From: Haliscomenobacter sp. | GTDB lineage: Bacteria; Bacteroidota; Bacteroidia; Chitinophagales; Saprospiraceae | Length of the DNA: 64,000 bases | Direction: 5' to 3' | NCBI GenBank assembly: GCA_016713275.1 | Contig: JADJPL010000003.1 | Location: forward strand, 434,001 to 498,000 | Shown here: piece after piece, positions 9,638-19,012 of the stretch | Numbering within the stretch: the first letter of the stretch is position 1 | Layout: every line of letters starts with the position of its first letter | The notes under the pieces: generated by a model | The model's input: the letters and a program-made list of their open reading frames with translations, nothing else | What the model was told of the DNA's origin: nothing | The model's database searches: none | Position numbers and translations under genes: made by a program

Positions 9638-9888
9638 ATGAACTTTTGGGTATACGTCCTTTATTCCAATAAGGCTGATCGCCTTTATATCGGGATGACA
9701 TCCAATCCGAGGCCAGAATGCAAGTCATAATGTACTTGGTAAAAAGGGATTTACTGTCAGGTACCGGCCTTGGGACCTAATCTATTCTGAAACATTTGAC
9801 TCCAAAGTCGCTGCTCTTGGAAAGAGAACGGCAATTAAAGAGTGGGCGGGACGAGCATGGATTAGAAGCAACTACATTGATAATTTAT
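9638..9888 (+). pseudogene. Broken GIY-YIG nuclease copy in the first repeat unit
   Basis: Nearly identical to the intact gene at 10200-10454, but with one-base indels: a missing T in CCAATCTCG, a missing T in ATGCTAAG, an extra G in CTTGAAAG, a missing G in GTGGGGCGGG, and a change at the stop codon. Almost no substitutions separate the two copies, which is unusual for real decay and suggests either a very recent event or unpolished sequence. As written it cannot make the protein. Confidence 0.8.
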
Positions 9889-10199
9889 ATGTAGCCTTTG
9901 CCGGGCTCTTATCCGCCGGAGGCGGACGTAGGTTCAAGTCCTGCCGCCGCCACAAAGAGAAGTGCCCGTCTGAAATGAACGATGGGCATTTTTTATAAAG
10001 TTTTGATGGAGTCCAGGTTCAAGTCCGCCCCACAAAGAGAAGTGCCCGTTGTCTTAAATGAACGAGGGCATTTTTATAAAGTTTTGGGTGCGAGTCATTT
10101 GCCGGGCTCCTATCCGCCGAAGGCGGACGTAGGTTCAAGTCCTGCCGCCGCCACAAAGAGAAGTGCCCGTTGTCATTAAATGAACAATGGGCATTTTTT

Positions 10200-10454
10200 A
10201 TGAACTTTTGGGTATACGTCCTTTATTCCAATAAGGCTGATCGCCTTTATATCGGGATGACATCCAATCTCGAGGCCAGAATGCTAAGTCATAATGTACT
10301 TGGTAAAAAGGGATTTACTGTCAGGTACCGGCCTTGGGACCTAATCTATTCTGAAACATTTGACTCCAAAGTCGCTGCTCTTGAAAGAGAACGGCAATTA
10401 AAGAGTGGGGCGGGACGAGCATGGATTAGAAGCAACTACATTGATAATTTATAA
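10200..10454 (+). CDS. Small GIY-YIG superfamily nuclease
   Basis: 84 residues covering a complete minimal GIY-YIG domain: WVYVLYSNKADRLYIGMTSN (the paired Y-V-Y and Y-I-G strands), an arginine helix (LEARMLSHN), the conserved tail (YRPWDLIYSETF) and the metal-binding glutamate helix (AALERERQLKSG). Such stand-alone domains cut DNA once per protomer in other systems. The ATG lies directly after the T-run of the unit's terminator hairpin, with no ribosome-binding site of its own. It would therefore need read-through, an unusual start mode or an internal promoter. An in-frame start at 10170 would lie inside the terminator stem and is rejected. It sits in the 4th unit of the tRNA array. Confidence 0.85.
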   Translation: MNFWVYVLYSNKADRLYIGMTSNLEARMLSHNVLGKKGFTVRYRPWDLIYSETFDSKVAALERERQLKSGAGRAWIRSNYIDNL

Positions 10455-11389
10455 GGTAGCCTTTGTCGGGCTCCTATCCGCCGGAGGCGGACGTAGGTTC
10501 AAGTCCTGCCGCCGCCACAAAGAGAAGTGCCCGTTGTCTTAAATGAACGATGGGCATTTTTTTATAAAGTTTTGGATGCGAGTCCTTTGCCGGGCTCTTA
10601 TCCGCCGGAGGCGGACGTAGGTTCAAGTCCTGCCGCCGCCACAAAGAGAAGTGCCCGTTGTCTTAAATGAACGATGGGCATTTTTTTATAAAGTTTTGGA
10701 TGCGAGTCCTTTGCCGGGCTCTTATCCGCCGGAGGCGGACGTAGGTTCAAGTCCTGCCGCCGCCACAAAGAGAAGTGCCCGTTGTCTTAAATGAACGATG
10801 GGCATTTTTTTATAAAGTTTTGGATGCGAGTCCTTTGCCGGGCTCTTATCCGCCGGAGGCGGACGTAGGTTCAAGTCCTGCCGCCGCCACAAAGAGAAGT
10901 GCCCGTTGTCTTAAATGAACGATGGGCATTTTTTTATAAAGTTTTGGATGCGAGTCCTTTGCCGGGCTCTTATCCGCCGGAGGCAGGTAGGTTCAAGTCC
11001 TGCCGCCGCCACAAGAGAAGTGCCCGTTGTCTTAAATGAACGATGGGCATTTTTTATAAAGTTTTGGATGCGAGTCCTTTGCCGGGCTCCTATCCGCCGG
11101 AGGCGGACGTAGGTTCAAGTCCTGCCGCCGCCACAAAGAGAAGTGCCCGTTGTCTTAAACGAACAATGGGCATTTTTTATAAAATTTTGGATGTGAGTCC
11201 TTTGCCGGGTTCCTATCCGCCGAAGGCGGACGTAGGTTCAAGTCCTGCCGCCGCCACAAAGAAAAGTGCCCGTTGTCTTAAATGAACGATGGGCATTTTT
11301 TTATAAAGTTTTGGATGCGAGTCCTTTGCCGGGCTCTTATCCGCCGGAGGAGGACGTAGGTTCAAGTCCTGCCGCCGCCACAAAGAAAA

Positions 11390-11424
11390 GTCTGAAGCAT
11401 GCTCGTTATGCTTCAGGCTTTTTT
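11390..11424 (+). terminator. Intrinsic terminator ending the repeat array
   Basis: An 11-bp stem (GTCTGAAGCAT with ATGCTTCAGGC), a 7-base loop and six T. Its sequence differs from the hairpin inside the repeats, so this marks the original downstream boundary of the array. Confidence 0.85.
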
Positions 11425-11644
11425 GTTGTTCTTTGCTGCCTTTTTTCTTAATAATAGTTGGGAAAGTCCCCCTTTTATTTTTGCCTCCGGCTAACAGCGA
11501 GGGGGCTCGCGCCAAGAGCCGCGCTAGGACACCCCAGCCTGCAGCTTCGAAAACGAGCAGCAGGCTGAAAATCCGGGATGGCTTCTGTTTTGGGAGGCCC
11601 CATTTGTCCTGATAATCCCTTATTTTTGCAAAAAACCGCCTTTT
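11425..11644. other. Spacer upstream of the Uma2 gene, with a -7-like box
   Basis: No gene is visible. TATTTTTG at 11621-11628 matches the TAnnTTTG -7 consensus 17 bp before the Uma2 start; no clear -33 element lies at the usual distance. A leftward open frame here (11710 to 11213) is the antisense of the tRNA repeats and is not credible. Confidence 0.4.
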
Positions 11645-12328
11645 ATGCGTGTCACTGCCAAGCTTCCAAAAACTCTGGCCGAACGCCTCCAGCAGGGGGG
11701 GCATCCCCACCGGATACCTGCTTCATGGGCGGATTATGTGGATCTGCTCAGCGCATCCGGCGACCTTCCTGTGGAATATGACGTGGAAAACATCATCTAT
11801 ATGGGCATTGCATCGGATAATCATGAAGCTATTGTGGCCAATATTATTATTTGCCTGGGCAATATTCTTGGAGATGTTCCGGACATGTTTATCCGCGGGA
11901 GCAATCGCCATGTTTATATTCCTGATTTCCAAAAGGATTATGCTCCTGATGTCCATGTAATCCAGGGCGCCCCCGAAGTATTCGAATTGCGCAAGGGCCT
12001 GACCGCCAATACCAATCCCTGGCTGGTGGTGGAAGTGCTCTCGCCCAGTACTTATGTTCGCGACATGCAGGAGAAATTGCCGTTTTACAAAAAAATCCCC
12101 TCCCTGCGGCATATCCTTTATGTGGAGCAAGACCGTCCGCTGGTGACGGTGATGAACCGGGTAGGCGATTCCGCCGTTTGGGAAACCATCGATTTAGACC
12201 GGCCCGAAGATGCTTTCCCCATCGCAGGGCAGTCGGTTTATCTAAAGGAGGTGTATAAAAAAGTGACGTTTGAAGCGCCGGAAGGAAAGGCGAAAAAGCC
12301 CCGGAACAAAAAAAGCGGGGACCTGTAG
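11645..12328 (+). CDS. Uma2-family (DUF820) putative endonuclease
   Basis: 227 residues with the Uma2 core: the acidic metal site YAPDVHVIQ, the strand NPWLVVEVLSPST with its catalytic Glu, a downstream lysine (EKLPFYKKIPSL), and the closing motif LRHILYVEQDRP. The family has a PD-(D/E)XK-like fold and is abundant in cyanobacteria and some Bacteroidota; its biological role is not settled. The basic tail (GKAKKPRNKKSG) may aid DNA binding. It is convergent with the TonB receptor, 24 bp away. Confidence 0.85.
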   Translation: MRVTAKLPKTLAERLQQGGHPHRIPASWADYVDLLSASGDLPVEYDVENIIYMGIASDNHEAIVANIIICLGNILGDVPDMFIRGSNRHVYIPDFQKDYAPDVHVIQGAPEVFELRKGLTANTNPWLVVEVLSPSTYVRDMQEKLPFYKKIPSLRHILYVEQDRPLVTVMNRVGDSAVWETIDLDRPEDAFPIAGQSVYLKEVYKKVTFEAPEGKAKKPRNKKSGDL

Positions 12329-12352
12329 TTCCAGGGCTTTTGAAACTCCCAT

Positions 12353-14608
12353 CTAAAGATTCCAGGCGAAGCCCAACTTCCAGAAAAACGGCGTTCCCGG
12401 CGTAAAATGCAGTTCCGATACCGGCTCCAATTCGTTGAACAGCCTCGACTCGGTGTCGAATTGCGCTTCGTTCCAGTCGGCGTTCAGCAAGTTTTCCATG
12501 TGCAGGCTGATCTCGAAGCGGGGCCGGGTATAGTTGATCCCGGCATCGAGGAGGAAGTAGCCGAGGGCCTCGACCGTTCCCTCGGGGTTGGCGGGGCGCT
12601 TTTGCACGTAGCGGTAGCGAAGACTTCCATTGAACCCTTTGGGTTGGTTGAACGCCAGTCCTCCCGACGAGGTCAGTCTGGGCGCCAGGGGAATCGCATC
12701 GGCGCCTTCCGGATCGTCCACGCTGCGGCCATTCGCCACGCTAAGATCGGCATCGGCAAATAAAACGGGAGATAATTGGTAACGCAACGACGCGTCGAGC
12801 CCTATCCGGCGCGTCCGTCCGCCGGCCTCGACGATGGCTTCGTCGCCGACGTAAACGAATTCCTGCTGCAGAAAGAGATACCAGCCAGCCAAGTGAAAAA
12901 ACAACCGCTCCACTGGCTTGGCATTGAACCCGAAATCGACGCCATAAGCGGCGGGGAGAATGTCAACCCCATTCTGGGCGACAACTACCCGGGTGTCGTT
13001 AGAATGGAAACCTACGCCCGATTTGAGAAACCACTGAAAGTTGGGCCTCCAGTCATACACCAGGCTGAGCTTGGGTCCCAGGAACGCTTTCTGGGCGCTC
13101 TGGGTCCGGTACAGGGTTTGGAGTTGGTCGTTGTACTCGGAGCGGAAAAAGTCCAGGCGCAGGGCGCCCTGCAGGGCCCAGCGTTGTCCGAAAAGGATCT
13201 CTTCCGCAATGTAAGCGAAGGCATTGAGCTCATTAACGTCTCCCAGGGAGAGCCTCTCGGTCGTCGTTTGACGGTTGAGGGAGCGGGAGAGTTCGTTGTC
13301 GGTTACCTGATCGTAGCGCAGGCCCCAGCCTCCGGTCGTCGTGAAACGCAAGGGGCCCAGGAGGGTTTGCCGCTCGTATTTTCCCTGGTAGCCAAAGATG
13401 CTCCGGTGCTCTTTCTGCCGGATCTGGTCGCCGTTGACCGGATCGTTGAGGAAGAACGTGAAATTGGAATAGAGCCCGAAGTCGTAGTCTACCCAATAGA
13501 TCTGCTGGTTCAGGAAGGCATCGCCCGGCATATTGCGGGTGAGTTCAACCGACAGGTTGCTCCGGCTGGTAGCGCCTCCTTCCGTATCGTCGATCGCTCC
13601 AAAGCGGTTGATGGCCCCTTGGTCGATAGCTCGTTGCGGGATCTGTCCGGAAGCGTCCCACTTGCTTTTCAGCACGGAGCCCTGGATGCGGAGCAGGTCG
13701 CCGTTGGCCATGCGGTAGGTATATTTTCCGAACAGGTTGAGGCGGTTGAAGTTTTGCGGGCTTTCGAAGGGGCCGTCGGTAAACTGGTATTCGGAAGCGA
13801 CGTACGCGTATTGTCCGTTTTGCCGGGCTTTTTGCCCGAGTACTTCGCTGATCGCCAGGGCTCTTTGCGTGTTAAACCGGCCGCTTTGGATTTTGAACAG
13901 GGATTGTTCCGGCACGTCCGGGGTATGGAACTCCACTTGCCCAGCTGTGCTGAAATTCCCGAACGCCGGGTTGTAAGGCCCCTTGCCAAATGCTACCCGC
14001 TGAATCAGTTCGGGAATGACGAAATGCAAATCGGCGTACCCCTGCCCATGCGCATGGGAAACCATGTTGACTGGCATGCCATCGACCCAGATCGCGATAT
14101 CGGTCCCGTGGTCAATGTCGAACCCCCGAAGGAAAATTTGCTCGGCCTTGCCGCCACCGGCGTGCTGCGCAATAACCAGCCCAGGAACGCTTCGGAGCAC
14201 CTCCTGGGAAGAGTTCACGCCCCTGACCCGCACGTCGAGGTCTATCAGTGTTTTGAGCGGGTCGGGGGTTTCGCTGATGGTGATCTGCTGAAGGCTGATG
14301 GTCGTGGCCTGGAGCTCCACAAGGACAAACCGCTCGGGCCCGGATAACGCGATGCGCTGGGTTTCATATCCCAGAAAAGACACCACGAGGGCTTCTACCG
14401 GGGTTTCTGATTGAAGGACGAAATTGCCTTGCTCGTCGGTATTGGTCCCGTAGGGCAGGGATTCCGCCAGAATGGTAGCCCCCTGCAACGGTTCCTGAGT
14501 CCGGGCATCGACCACCCGGCCTTTGTATACTTCGTGTCCAAAGGAAAGGAAAGGGAGAAGGGTCAGCAAACCGATGCTGAGGAAATAGGGTAGGCCGGGA
14601 GAACGCAT
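12353..14608 (-). CDS. TonB-dependent outer-membrane receptor
   Basis: 751 residues. A signal peptide is followed by a carboxypeptidase-regulatory-like domain (GRVVDARTQEPLQGATILAE), then a plug domain (EVLRSVPGLVIAQHAGG, IFLRGFDIDHGTDIAIWVDG) and a beta-barrel ending in an aromatic C-terminal residue region (FFWKLGFAW). These receptors import large or scarce nutrients with TonB/ExbBD energy. No SusD partner lies next to it, so the substrate is not a polysaccharide by context. The histidine-bearing plug segment (VSHAHGQGYADLHF) could suggest metal-related transport, which is only inference. Confidence 0.92.
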   Translation of the reverse strand: MRSPGLPYFLSIGLLTLLPFLSFGHEVYKGRVVDARTQEPLQGATILAESLPYGTNTDEQGNFVLQSETPVEALVVSFLGYETQRIALSGPERFVLVELQATTISLQQITISETPDPLKTLIDLDVRVRGVNSSQEVLRSVPGLVIAQHAGGGKAEQIFLRGFDIDHGTDIAIWVDGMPVNMVSHAHGQGYADLHFVIPELIQRVAFGKGPYNPAFGNFSTAGQVEFHTPDVPEQSLFKIQSGRFNTQRALAISEVLGQKARQNGQYAYVASEYQFTDGPFESPQNFNRLNLFGKYTYRMANGDLLRIQGSVLKSKWDASGQIPQRAIDQGAINRFGAIDDTEGGATSRSNLSVELTRNMPGDAFLNQQIYWVDYDFGLYSNFTFFLNDPVNGDQIRQKEHRSIFGYQGKYERQTLLGPLRFTTTGGWGLRYDQVTDNELSRSLNRQTTTERLSLGDVNELNAFAYIAEEILFGQRWALQGALRLDFFRSEYNDQLQTLYRTQSAQKAFLGPKLSLVYDWRPNFQWFLKSGVGFHSNDTRVVVAQNGVDILPAAYGVDFGFNAKPVERLFFHLAGWYLFLQQEFVYVGDEAIVEAGGRTRRIGLDASLRYQLSPVLFADADLSVANGRSVDDPEGADAIPLAPRLTSSGGLAFNQPKGFNGSLRYRYVQKRPANPEGTVEALGYFLLDAGINYTRPRFEISLHMENLLNADWNEAQFDTESRLFNELEPVSELHFTPGTPFFWKLGFAWNL

Positions 14609-14772
14609 GGGTGAATTTTTTCGAAAGATAAGACATACAGAAAAAAATCGTTGCCCCGGAAGTCAAAAAACAGTCATTTTTCCCAGGCTGGTCAACCCCT
14701 TTTTTTTCAGGTGATGCAGGCTGGAAAAGCCAGGTTGGCGGCAATTAAACGGCGCTGGCCTGCAAAAAGTCG

Positions 14773-14780
14773 TATTTTTG
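14773..14780 (+). promoter_or_regulatory. -7 box upstream of the thiolase gene
   Basis: TATTTTTG fits TAnnTTTG and lies 30 bp before the thiolase start. No strong -33 element was found at the expected spacing. Confidence 0.45.
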
Positions 14781-14810
14781 AATTACTCCTAACCAAAAAA
14801 CCTGTAAGTA

Positions 14811-15989
14811 ATGAACGAAGTCTATATCCTGTCCGCAGTCCGCACCCCGATCGGTAGTTTTGGCGGTACCTTGTCCGGCATGAGCGCCACCCAATTGGGC
14901 GCTATCGCCATCCGGGGCGCCCTGGAGAACGCCGGGGTTGATCCCCGGGAAGTGGAAGAAGTCCTGATGGGAAACGTCATTTCCGCCAACCTGGGCCAGG
15001 CGCCTGCGCGCCAGGCGGCTTTGGGCGCGGGAATCGGGGTTAACGTACCCTGTACCACGATCAATAAGGTTTGCGCCTCCGGCATGAAAGCGGTCATGTT
15101 CGGCGCGCAGGCGATCCAGCTGGGCCAGGCGGGGCTGATTGTAGCCGGCGGCATGGAGAGCATGTCCAATATTCCGTACTACGTCCCCTCGGCACGGTGG
15201 GGGAGCAAGTATGGCAATATGGAGTTGGTCGACGGACTGGCCAAAGACGGCCTCACCGACGCCTACGACCACCTGGCTATGGGCATCAGCGCCGACCGGA
15301 CTGCCGCCAAATTCGGGATCAGCCGCGAGGAACAGGATGCCTTCGCTATCCGCTCCTACCGGCAGGCAGCTCAAACTACTGCTAATGGGCAGTTCCGGGA
15401 CGAAATCGTTCCCGTATCGGTCCCTCAGCGGAAAGGAGCCCCCCTGATTCTGACCGAAGACGAAGAGTACAGGAAAGTGGATTTTGATAAAATTCCCGCC
15501 TTGCGGCCTGCCTTCACCCCCGACGGTACGGTGACAGCCGCCAACGCGTCTACCATCAACGACGGCGCATCCGCCCTGGTCCTCGCCAGCAAAGCCAAAG
15601 TGGATGCCCTCGGCCTCAAGCCCATCGCGCGTATCCTTTCCTACGCAGACGCCGAACAGGAGCCGCAATGGTTCACGACCTCTCCTATCCTGGCCGCCCC
15701 AAAAGCCCTTCAGCGGGCAGGCCTGACCGCCGCCGATATCGACTTTTTTGAAGTCAACGAAGCCTTTGCCGTCGTGCCTATGGCCTTTTACCGGGAACTG
15801 GGCATCCCTGAAGACAAGATGAACGTCTTCGGCGGCGCATGCGCGATCGGGCATCCCCTCGGTGCTTCCGGCGCACGCATCATCACTACCCTGCATAACG
15901 TGCTCCGGCAGCATGGGGCTTCCACCGGCTTGGCCGCTATTTGCAACGGCGGCGGCGGCGCTTCGGCGATTGTGATTGAAAGGATGTAG
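14811..15989 (+). CDS. Acetyl-CoA C-acetyltransferase (thiolase)
   Basis: 392 residues, the normal length for a type II thiolase, which joins or splits acetyl-CoA and acetoacetyl-CoA. The nucleophilic Cys is in TTINKVCASGMKAVM, the His site in GHPLGASGARI and the second Cys in CNGGGGASA. It starts at ATG 14811 (MNEVYILSAVRTPIGSFGG). It could act in degradative or biosynthetic acyl-CoA metabolism; no partner genes adjoin it. Its last codons (AGG ATG TAG) are also the first unit of a tandem repeat that runs on into the spacer. Confidence 0.95.
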   Translation: MNEVYILSAVRTPIGSFGGTLSGMSATQLGAIAIRGALENAGVDPREVEEVLMGNVISANLGQAPARQAALGAGIGVNVPCTTINKVCASGMKAVMFGAQAIQLGQAGLIVAGGMESMSNIPYYVPSARWGSKYGNMELVDGLAKDGLTDAYDHLAMGISADRTAAKFGISREEQDAFAIRSYRQAAQTTANGQFRDEIVPVSVPQRKGAPLILTEDEEYRKVDFDKIPALRPAFTPDGTVTAANASTINDGASALVLASKAKVDALGLKPIARILSYADAEQEPQWFTTSPILAAPKALQRAGLTAADIDFFEVNEAFAVVPMAFYRELGIPEDKMNVFGGACAIGHPLGASGARIITTLHNVLRQHGASTGLAAICNGGGGASAIVIERM

Positions 15990-16031
15990 AGGATGTAGAG
16001 GAGGTAAAGGATAAAGGATGTAAAGGATGTA
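15981..16031 (+). repeat. AGGATGTAG-type tandem repeat starting inside the thiolase stop
   Basis: Degenerate 9-mers (AGGATGTAG, AGGAGGTAA, AGGATAAAGG and similar) run from the last three codons of the thiolase gene into the spacer. Confidence 0.65.
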
Positions 16032-16307
16032 GAGGACCCTGTTGTCCGTAGACTTCCGTCTACGGGTCGTTCAATCTTCAGATTGCGTAACGGTGTCATC
16101 GAGGACCCTGTTGTCCGTAGACTTCCGTCTACGGATCGTTCAATCTTCAGATTGCGTAACGGTGTCATCGAGGACCCTGTTGTCCGTAGACTTCCGTCTA
16201 CGGATCGTTCAATCTTCAGATTGCGTGTCGGTGTCATCGAGAACCCTGTTGTCCGTAGACTTCCGTCTACGGGTCGTTCAATCTTCAGATTGCGTATCGG
16301 TGTCATC
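16032..16307 (+). repeat. Four tandem copies of a 69-bp unit with two hairpins each
   Basis: Units start at 16032, 16101, 16170 and 16239 and differ at only a few bases. Each holds a perfect 8-bp hairpin (CCGTAGAC-TTCC-GTCTACGG) and a perfect 6-bp hairpin (CAATCT-TC-AGATTG). The length is a multiple of three, so frames stay open on both strands, but these are not genes. The units are contiguous without spacers, so this is not CRISPR. Confidence 0.9.
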
Positions 16308-16319
16308 GAGAACTTTGCT

Positions 16320-16358
16320 ACCTCGTACATCGTACTTCGTACCTCGTACTTCGTCAGG
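16320..16358 (+). repeat. CGTAC(A/T)TCGTAC(C/T)T simple repeat
   Basis: A short run of alternating CGTACTTCGTAC and CCTCGTAC words just before the M14 peptidase gene. A related word set (GTACGAGGTACGATG) occurs at 27363-27425. Confidence 0.6.
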
Positions 16359-16426
16359 TTTTTCAAAAAATAGTATTTTGCCTCCTTTCTGAATTATGGC
16401 ATTGTTTTTTTTAAAACCGACATCAC

Positions 16427-19003
16427 ATGAAAATTTTGTATCTGCTTGCGTTTGGGTTTTTCCTTAGCGCGACTTCCCTGCATGCCCAGAAGATGCCGTT
16501 GAGCTATTACCTGCCGGAAATGGCTTACGACGCTAAAATCCCCACACCGGAGGCTTACTTCGGTTTTCAGAGTGGGGAGGGGCATATCAGCGACGACCAG
16601 CAGGTTGCGTATATGCGCAAGCTGGCGGAACTTTCGCCCCGCGTGAAGCTCGTTGAGCACGGCCGCACGTACGAAAACCGGCCGTTGATCCACCTCCTTA
16701 TCACGTCTGAGAAAAACCACCAGAATCTGGAGTCCATCCGGACCCAGCACGTCGCCCTGACCAATCCCGACGAATCCGGAAAGTTGAAACCGGAGAGCAT
16801 GCCTGCGGTGATCTACCAGGGCTTCAGCATCCATGGCAACGAAGCCAGCGGGGCCAATGCGGCGCCCCTGGTGGCCTATTACCTCGTCGCCGGCCAGGGC
16901 CCGGAGGTGGAAAAGCTGCTCAACGACGTGGTGATTGTCTTTGACCCCAGTTTTAACCCCGATGGCTTAACCCGTTTTTCGACCTGGGCGAACTACCACA
17001 AAAACCAGAACCTCACCGGCGATTCCCAGGACAGGGAGTATTCCGAAGCCTGGCCTGGCGGGCGTTTCAACCACTACTGGTTTGACCTTAACCGCGACTG
17101 GTTGCTGGGGGCGCACCCTGAATCCCGCGCCAGGGCCAAGGTGTTTCACGACTGGAAACCCAATATCCTGACCGACCACCACGAAATGGGGACCAACTCC
17201 AGCTTTTTCTTCATGCCGGGAGTGCCCACCCGTGTCAACCCGATCACGCCGAAGCGCAACCAGGAACTGACGGCCAAGATCGGGACCTACCACGCCAAAT
17301 TCCTCGACGAGATCGGTTCCTTGTACTATACCCAGGAAGGGTACGACGATTTCTATTACGGCAAAGGGTCAACCTTCCCCGATGCCAACGGCTGTATCGG
17401 TATCCTGTTTGAACAGGCCAGTTCCAGAGGTCACCTCCAGGAAACCGTAAACGGCCCTCTGGCATTCCACTTCACCGTCCGCAACCAGGTGCGCACCGCG
17501 TTGTCGACTCAAAAGGCTGCCGTAGAGATGCGCCAGGAGCTGCTCGAACACCAGCGGGGCTTTTTCAAAGACGCCCAGCAGGAAGCCAAAGCCGACCCGC
17601 GCAAAGGGTTTATTTTCGGCGACCGGTACGACCTGGCGCGGGTAGACCAATTGGTGGAAATCCTGCGCCGGCACCAGATCGATGTTTTTAGCCTGAAAAA
17701 CCAGGTATCGGTGGACGGCAAAACGTTTGATCCGGGCTCGGCGTTCCTTGTGCCGCTGGAACAAGCTCAGTACAAACTAATCCGGGGGATTTTTGAAACG
17801 GCAACCGTTTTCGAGGATAGCATTTTCTACGATATCTCGAGTTGGACGCTGCCTTTGTCCTTCAATCTGCCCTACGCTGCCCTGGGCAAAACCTGGAACC
17901 CCGGCCTGCTGGGACAAAAGGTAGCAGGCGCCCGTCCGGAGCGGACGGCGAGCGCGCCTGCTCAGGCCAGCTATGCCTACCTGATGGAATGGGACCATTA
18001 CTACGCACCCCAAGCGCTTTATTATATCCTCCAATCCGGCATCCGGGCCAAAGTAGGCCGCGAACCGTTTGTGCTGAACGGAAAGCGGTACGAACCCGGC
18101 ACGGTGATGATCCCTATGGCCAATCAGGAAAAAACGGCAGCGGAAATTCAGCAGATCGTGCGGGCAGCGGCCCAGCGCAGCGGAGTGGCTTTTGACGGCG
18201 TTTCTACCGGATTTACCCTTGAAGGGATCGACCTGGGCAGCAACGGTTTCACGACCCTCCAGACGCCCAAAGTGGCGGTTATCGTAGGCGAGGGCGCCTC
18301 CCCGGCACGGCAGGAGAAGCCTGGCACTTACTGGACACCCGCTATGGGATGGTCGTCACCAAGCTGGAAACCGACGATATTTCCCGGGCAGACCTTACCA
18401 GATACAATGTGATCGTTTTAGGGGCGGGCTCCTACAACAACAGCATCGGCGCTACCGGGGCAGCCAAACTGAAAGATTGGGTCCAGAATGGCGGTACCCT
18501 GATCGGCATCCAGAGCGCGATTTCCTGGCTTAAAGCCCAGGGCATCGGGGCGGTGGAGATCCGGCAGCCGAAAGAACAGCCCCAGGGGCGCAAATCCTAT
18601 ATCCAGATGGATGAAGATATCGCCTCTTTGGAGATTCCGGGCACGATTTTCGCAGCGGACCTCGACAACACCCACCCGTTGGGTTTCGGCTACCGGCGCG
18701 GCAAAATGCCGGTATTCCGCGACAGCGAAATTTTCCTGGAGCCCGGAAAGAACCCCTATTCCACCCCCTTGATCTACACCGACAGCCCCCTGATCAGCGG
18801 CTACATCAAAAGCACGATGACGGGAGTTGCCCAAACGCACCGCCGGGATCGTTGTCAGCGGCGCAGGCAGCGGCAAAGTGATCTTTATGGCCGATAACCC
18901 TAACTTCCGGGCGCATTGGTTCGGCACCAATAAGCTGTTTGCCAACGCGGTTTTCTTCGGTCAGACGATTAGCGGGATGTCGCTGGAAAGAGGGAGGGAG
19001 TGA
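16427..19003 (+). CDS. M14-family zinc carboxypeptidase-like protein (two frameshifts)
   Basis: A signal peptide (MKILYLLAFGFFLSATSLHA) precedes an M14 domain with the zinc motif (GFSIHGNEASGANAA), the second histidine region (NILTDHHEMGTNS) and the catalytic Glu (CIGILFEQASSRG). A long C-terminal region follows. The frame breaks near 18308, where GG should be GGG, and again near 18816, where GGG should be GG. Repairing both gives a continuous product of about 858 residues ending SGKVIFMADNPNFRAHWFG and LERGRE. The enzyme would act in the periplasm or outside the cell on peptides. Both lesions are homopolymer indels and likely sequence errors. It is convergent with the oxygenase gene, 9 bp apart. 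Confidence 0.88.
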
Positions 19004-19012
19004 TTTTGCCGC

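Larger units (their letters stand above)
9592..11380 (+). repeat. Array of 11 direct-repeat units rebuilding the tRNA 3' end, with terminator and GIY-YIG sequences
   Basis: The T-arm and 3' acceptor strand of the tRNA (GTAGGTTCAAG onward) recur ending at 9952, 10032, 10153, 10517, 10641, 10765, 10889, 11011, 11133, 11256 and 11380. Unit lengths are about 361, 80, 121, 364, then 124, 124, 124, 122, 122, 123 and 124 bp. A complete unit contains the terminator hairpin, a GIY-YIG frame (whole in the 4th unit, broken in the 1st), a palindrome TCCGCCGGAGGCGGA, and the tRNA 3' end. The 124-bp units keep the first 30 or so bases of the GIY-YIG frame and then jump to the sequence after its stop, so they look like internal-deletion derivatives. 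The 80-bp second unit is further damaged and lacks the palindrome. Unit number depends on assembly accuracy. Confidence 0.85.

Noticed and set aside
9982..10179. Short rightward frames through the tRNA repeats
   Set aside because: They arise from translating terminator and tRNA sequence and have no conserved protein content.
10493..11380. Possible CRISPR array
   Set aside because: Units are contiguous 122-124-bp direct repeats with no unique spacers and no cas genes nearby.
11213..11710. Leftward 165-codon frame with RRQDLNLRPP and GLEPTSAFGG
   Set aside because: It is the antisense of the tRNA-derived repeats, a well-known source of spurious proteins, and has no family signature of its own.
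12776..14347. 523-codon rightward frame opposite the TonB receptor
   Set aside because: Shadow frame of a high-GC gene; the receptor on the other strand has full domain support.
16032..16307. Possible CRISPR array or repeat protein
   Set aside because: The 69-bp units are head to tail without spacers. Frames are open on both strands only because 69 is divisible by three.
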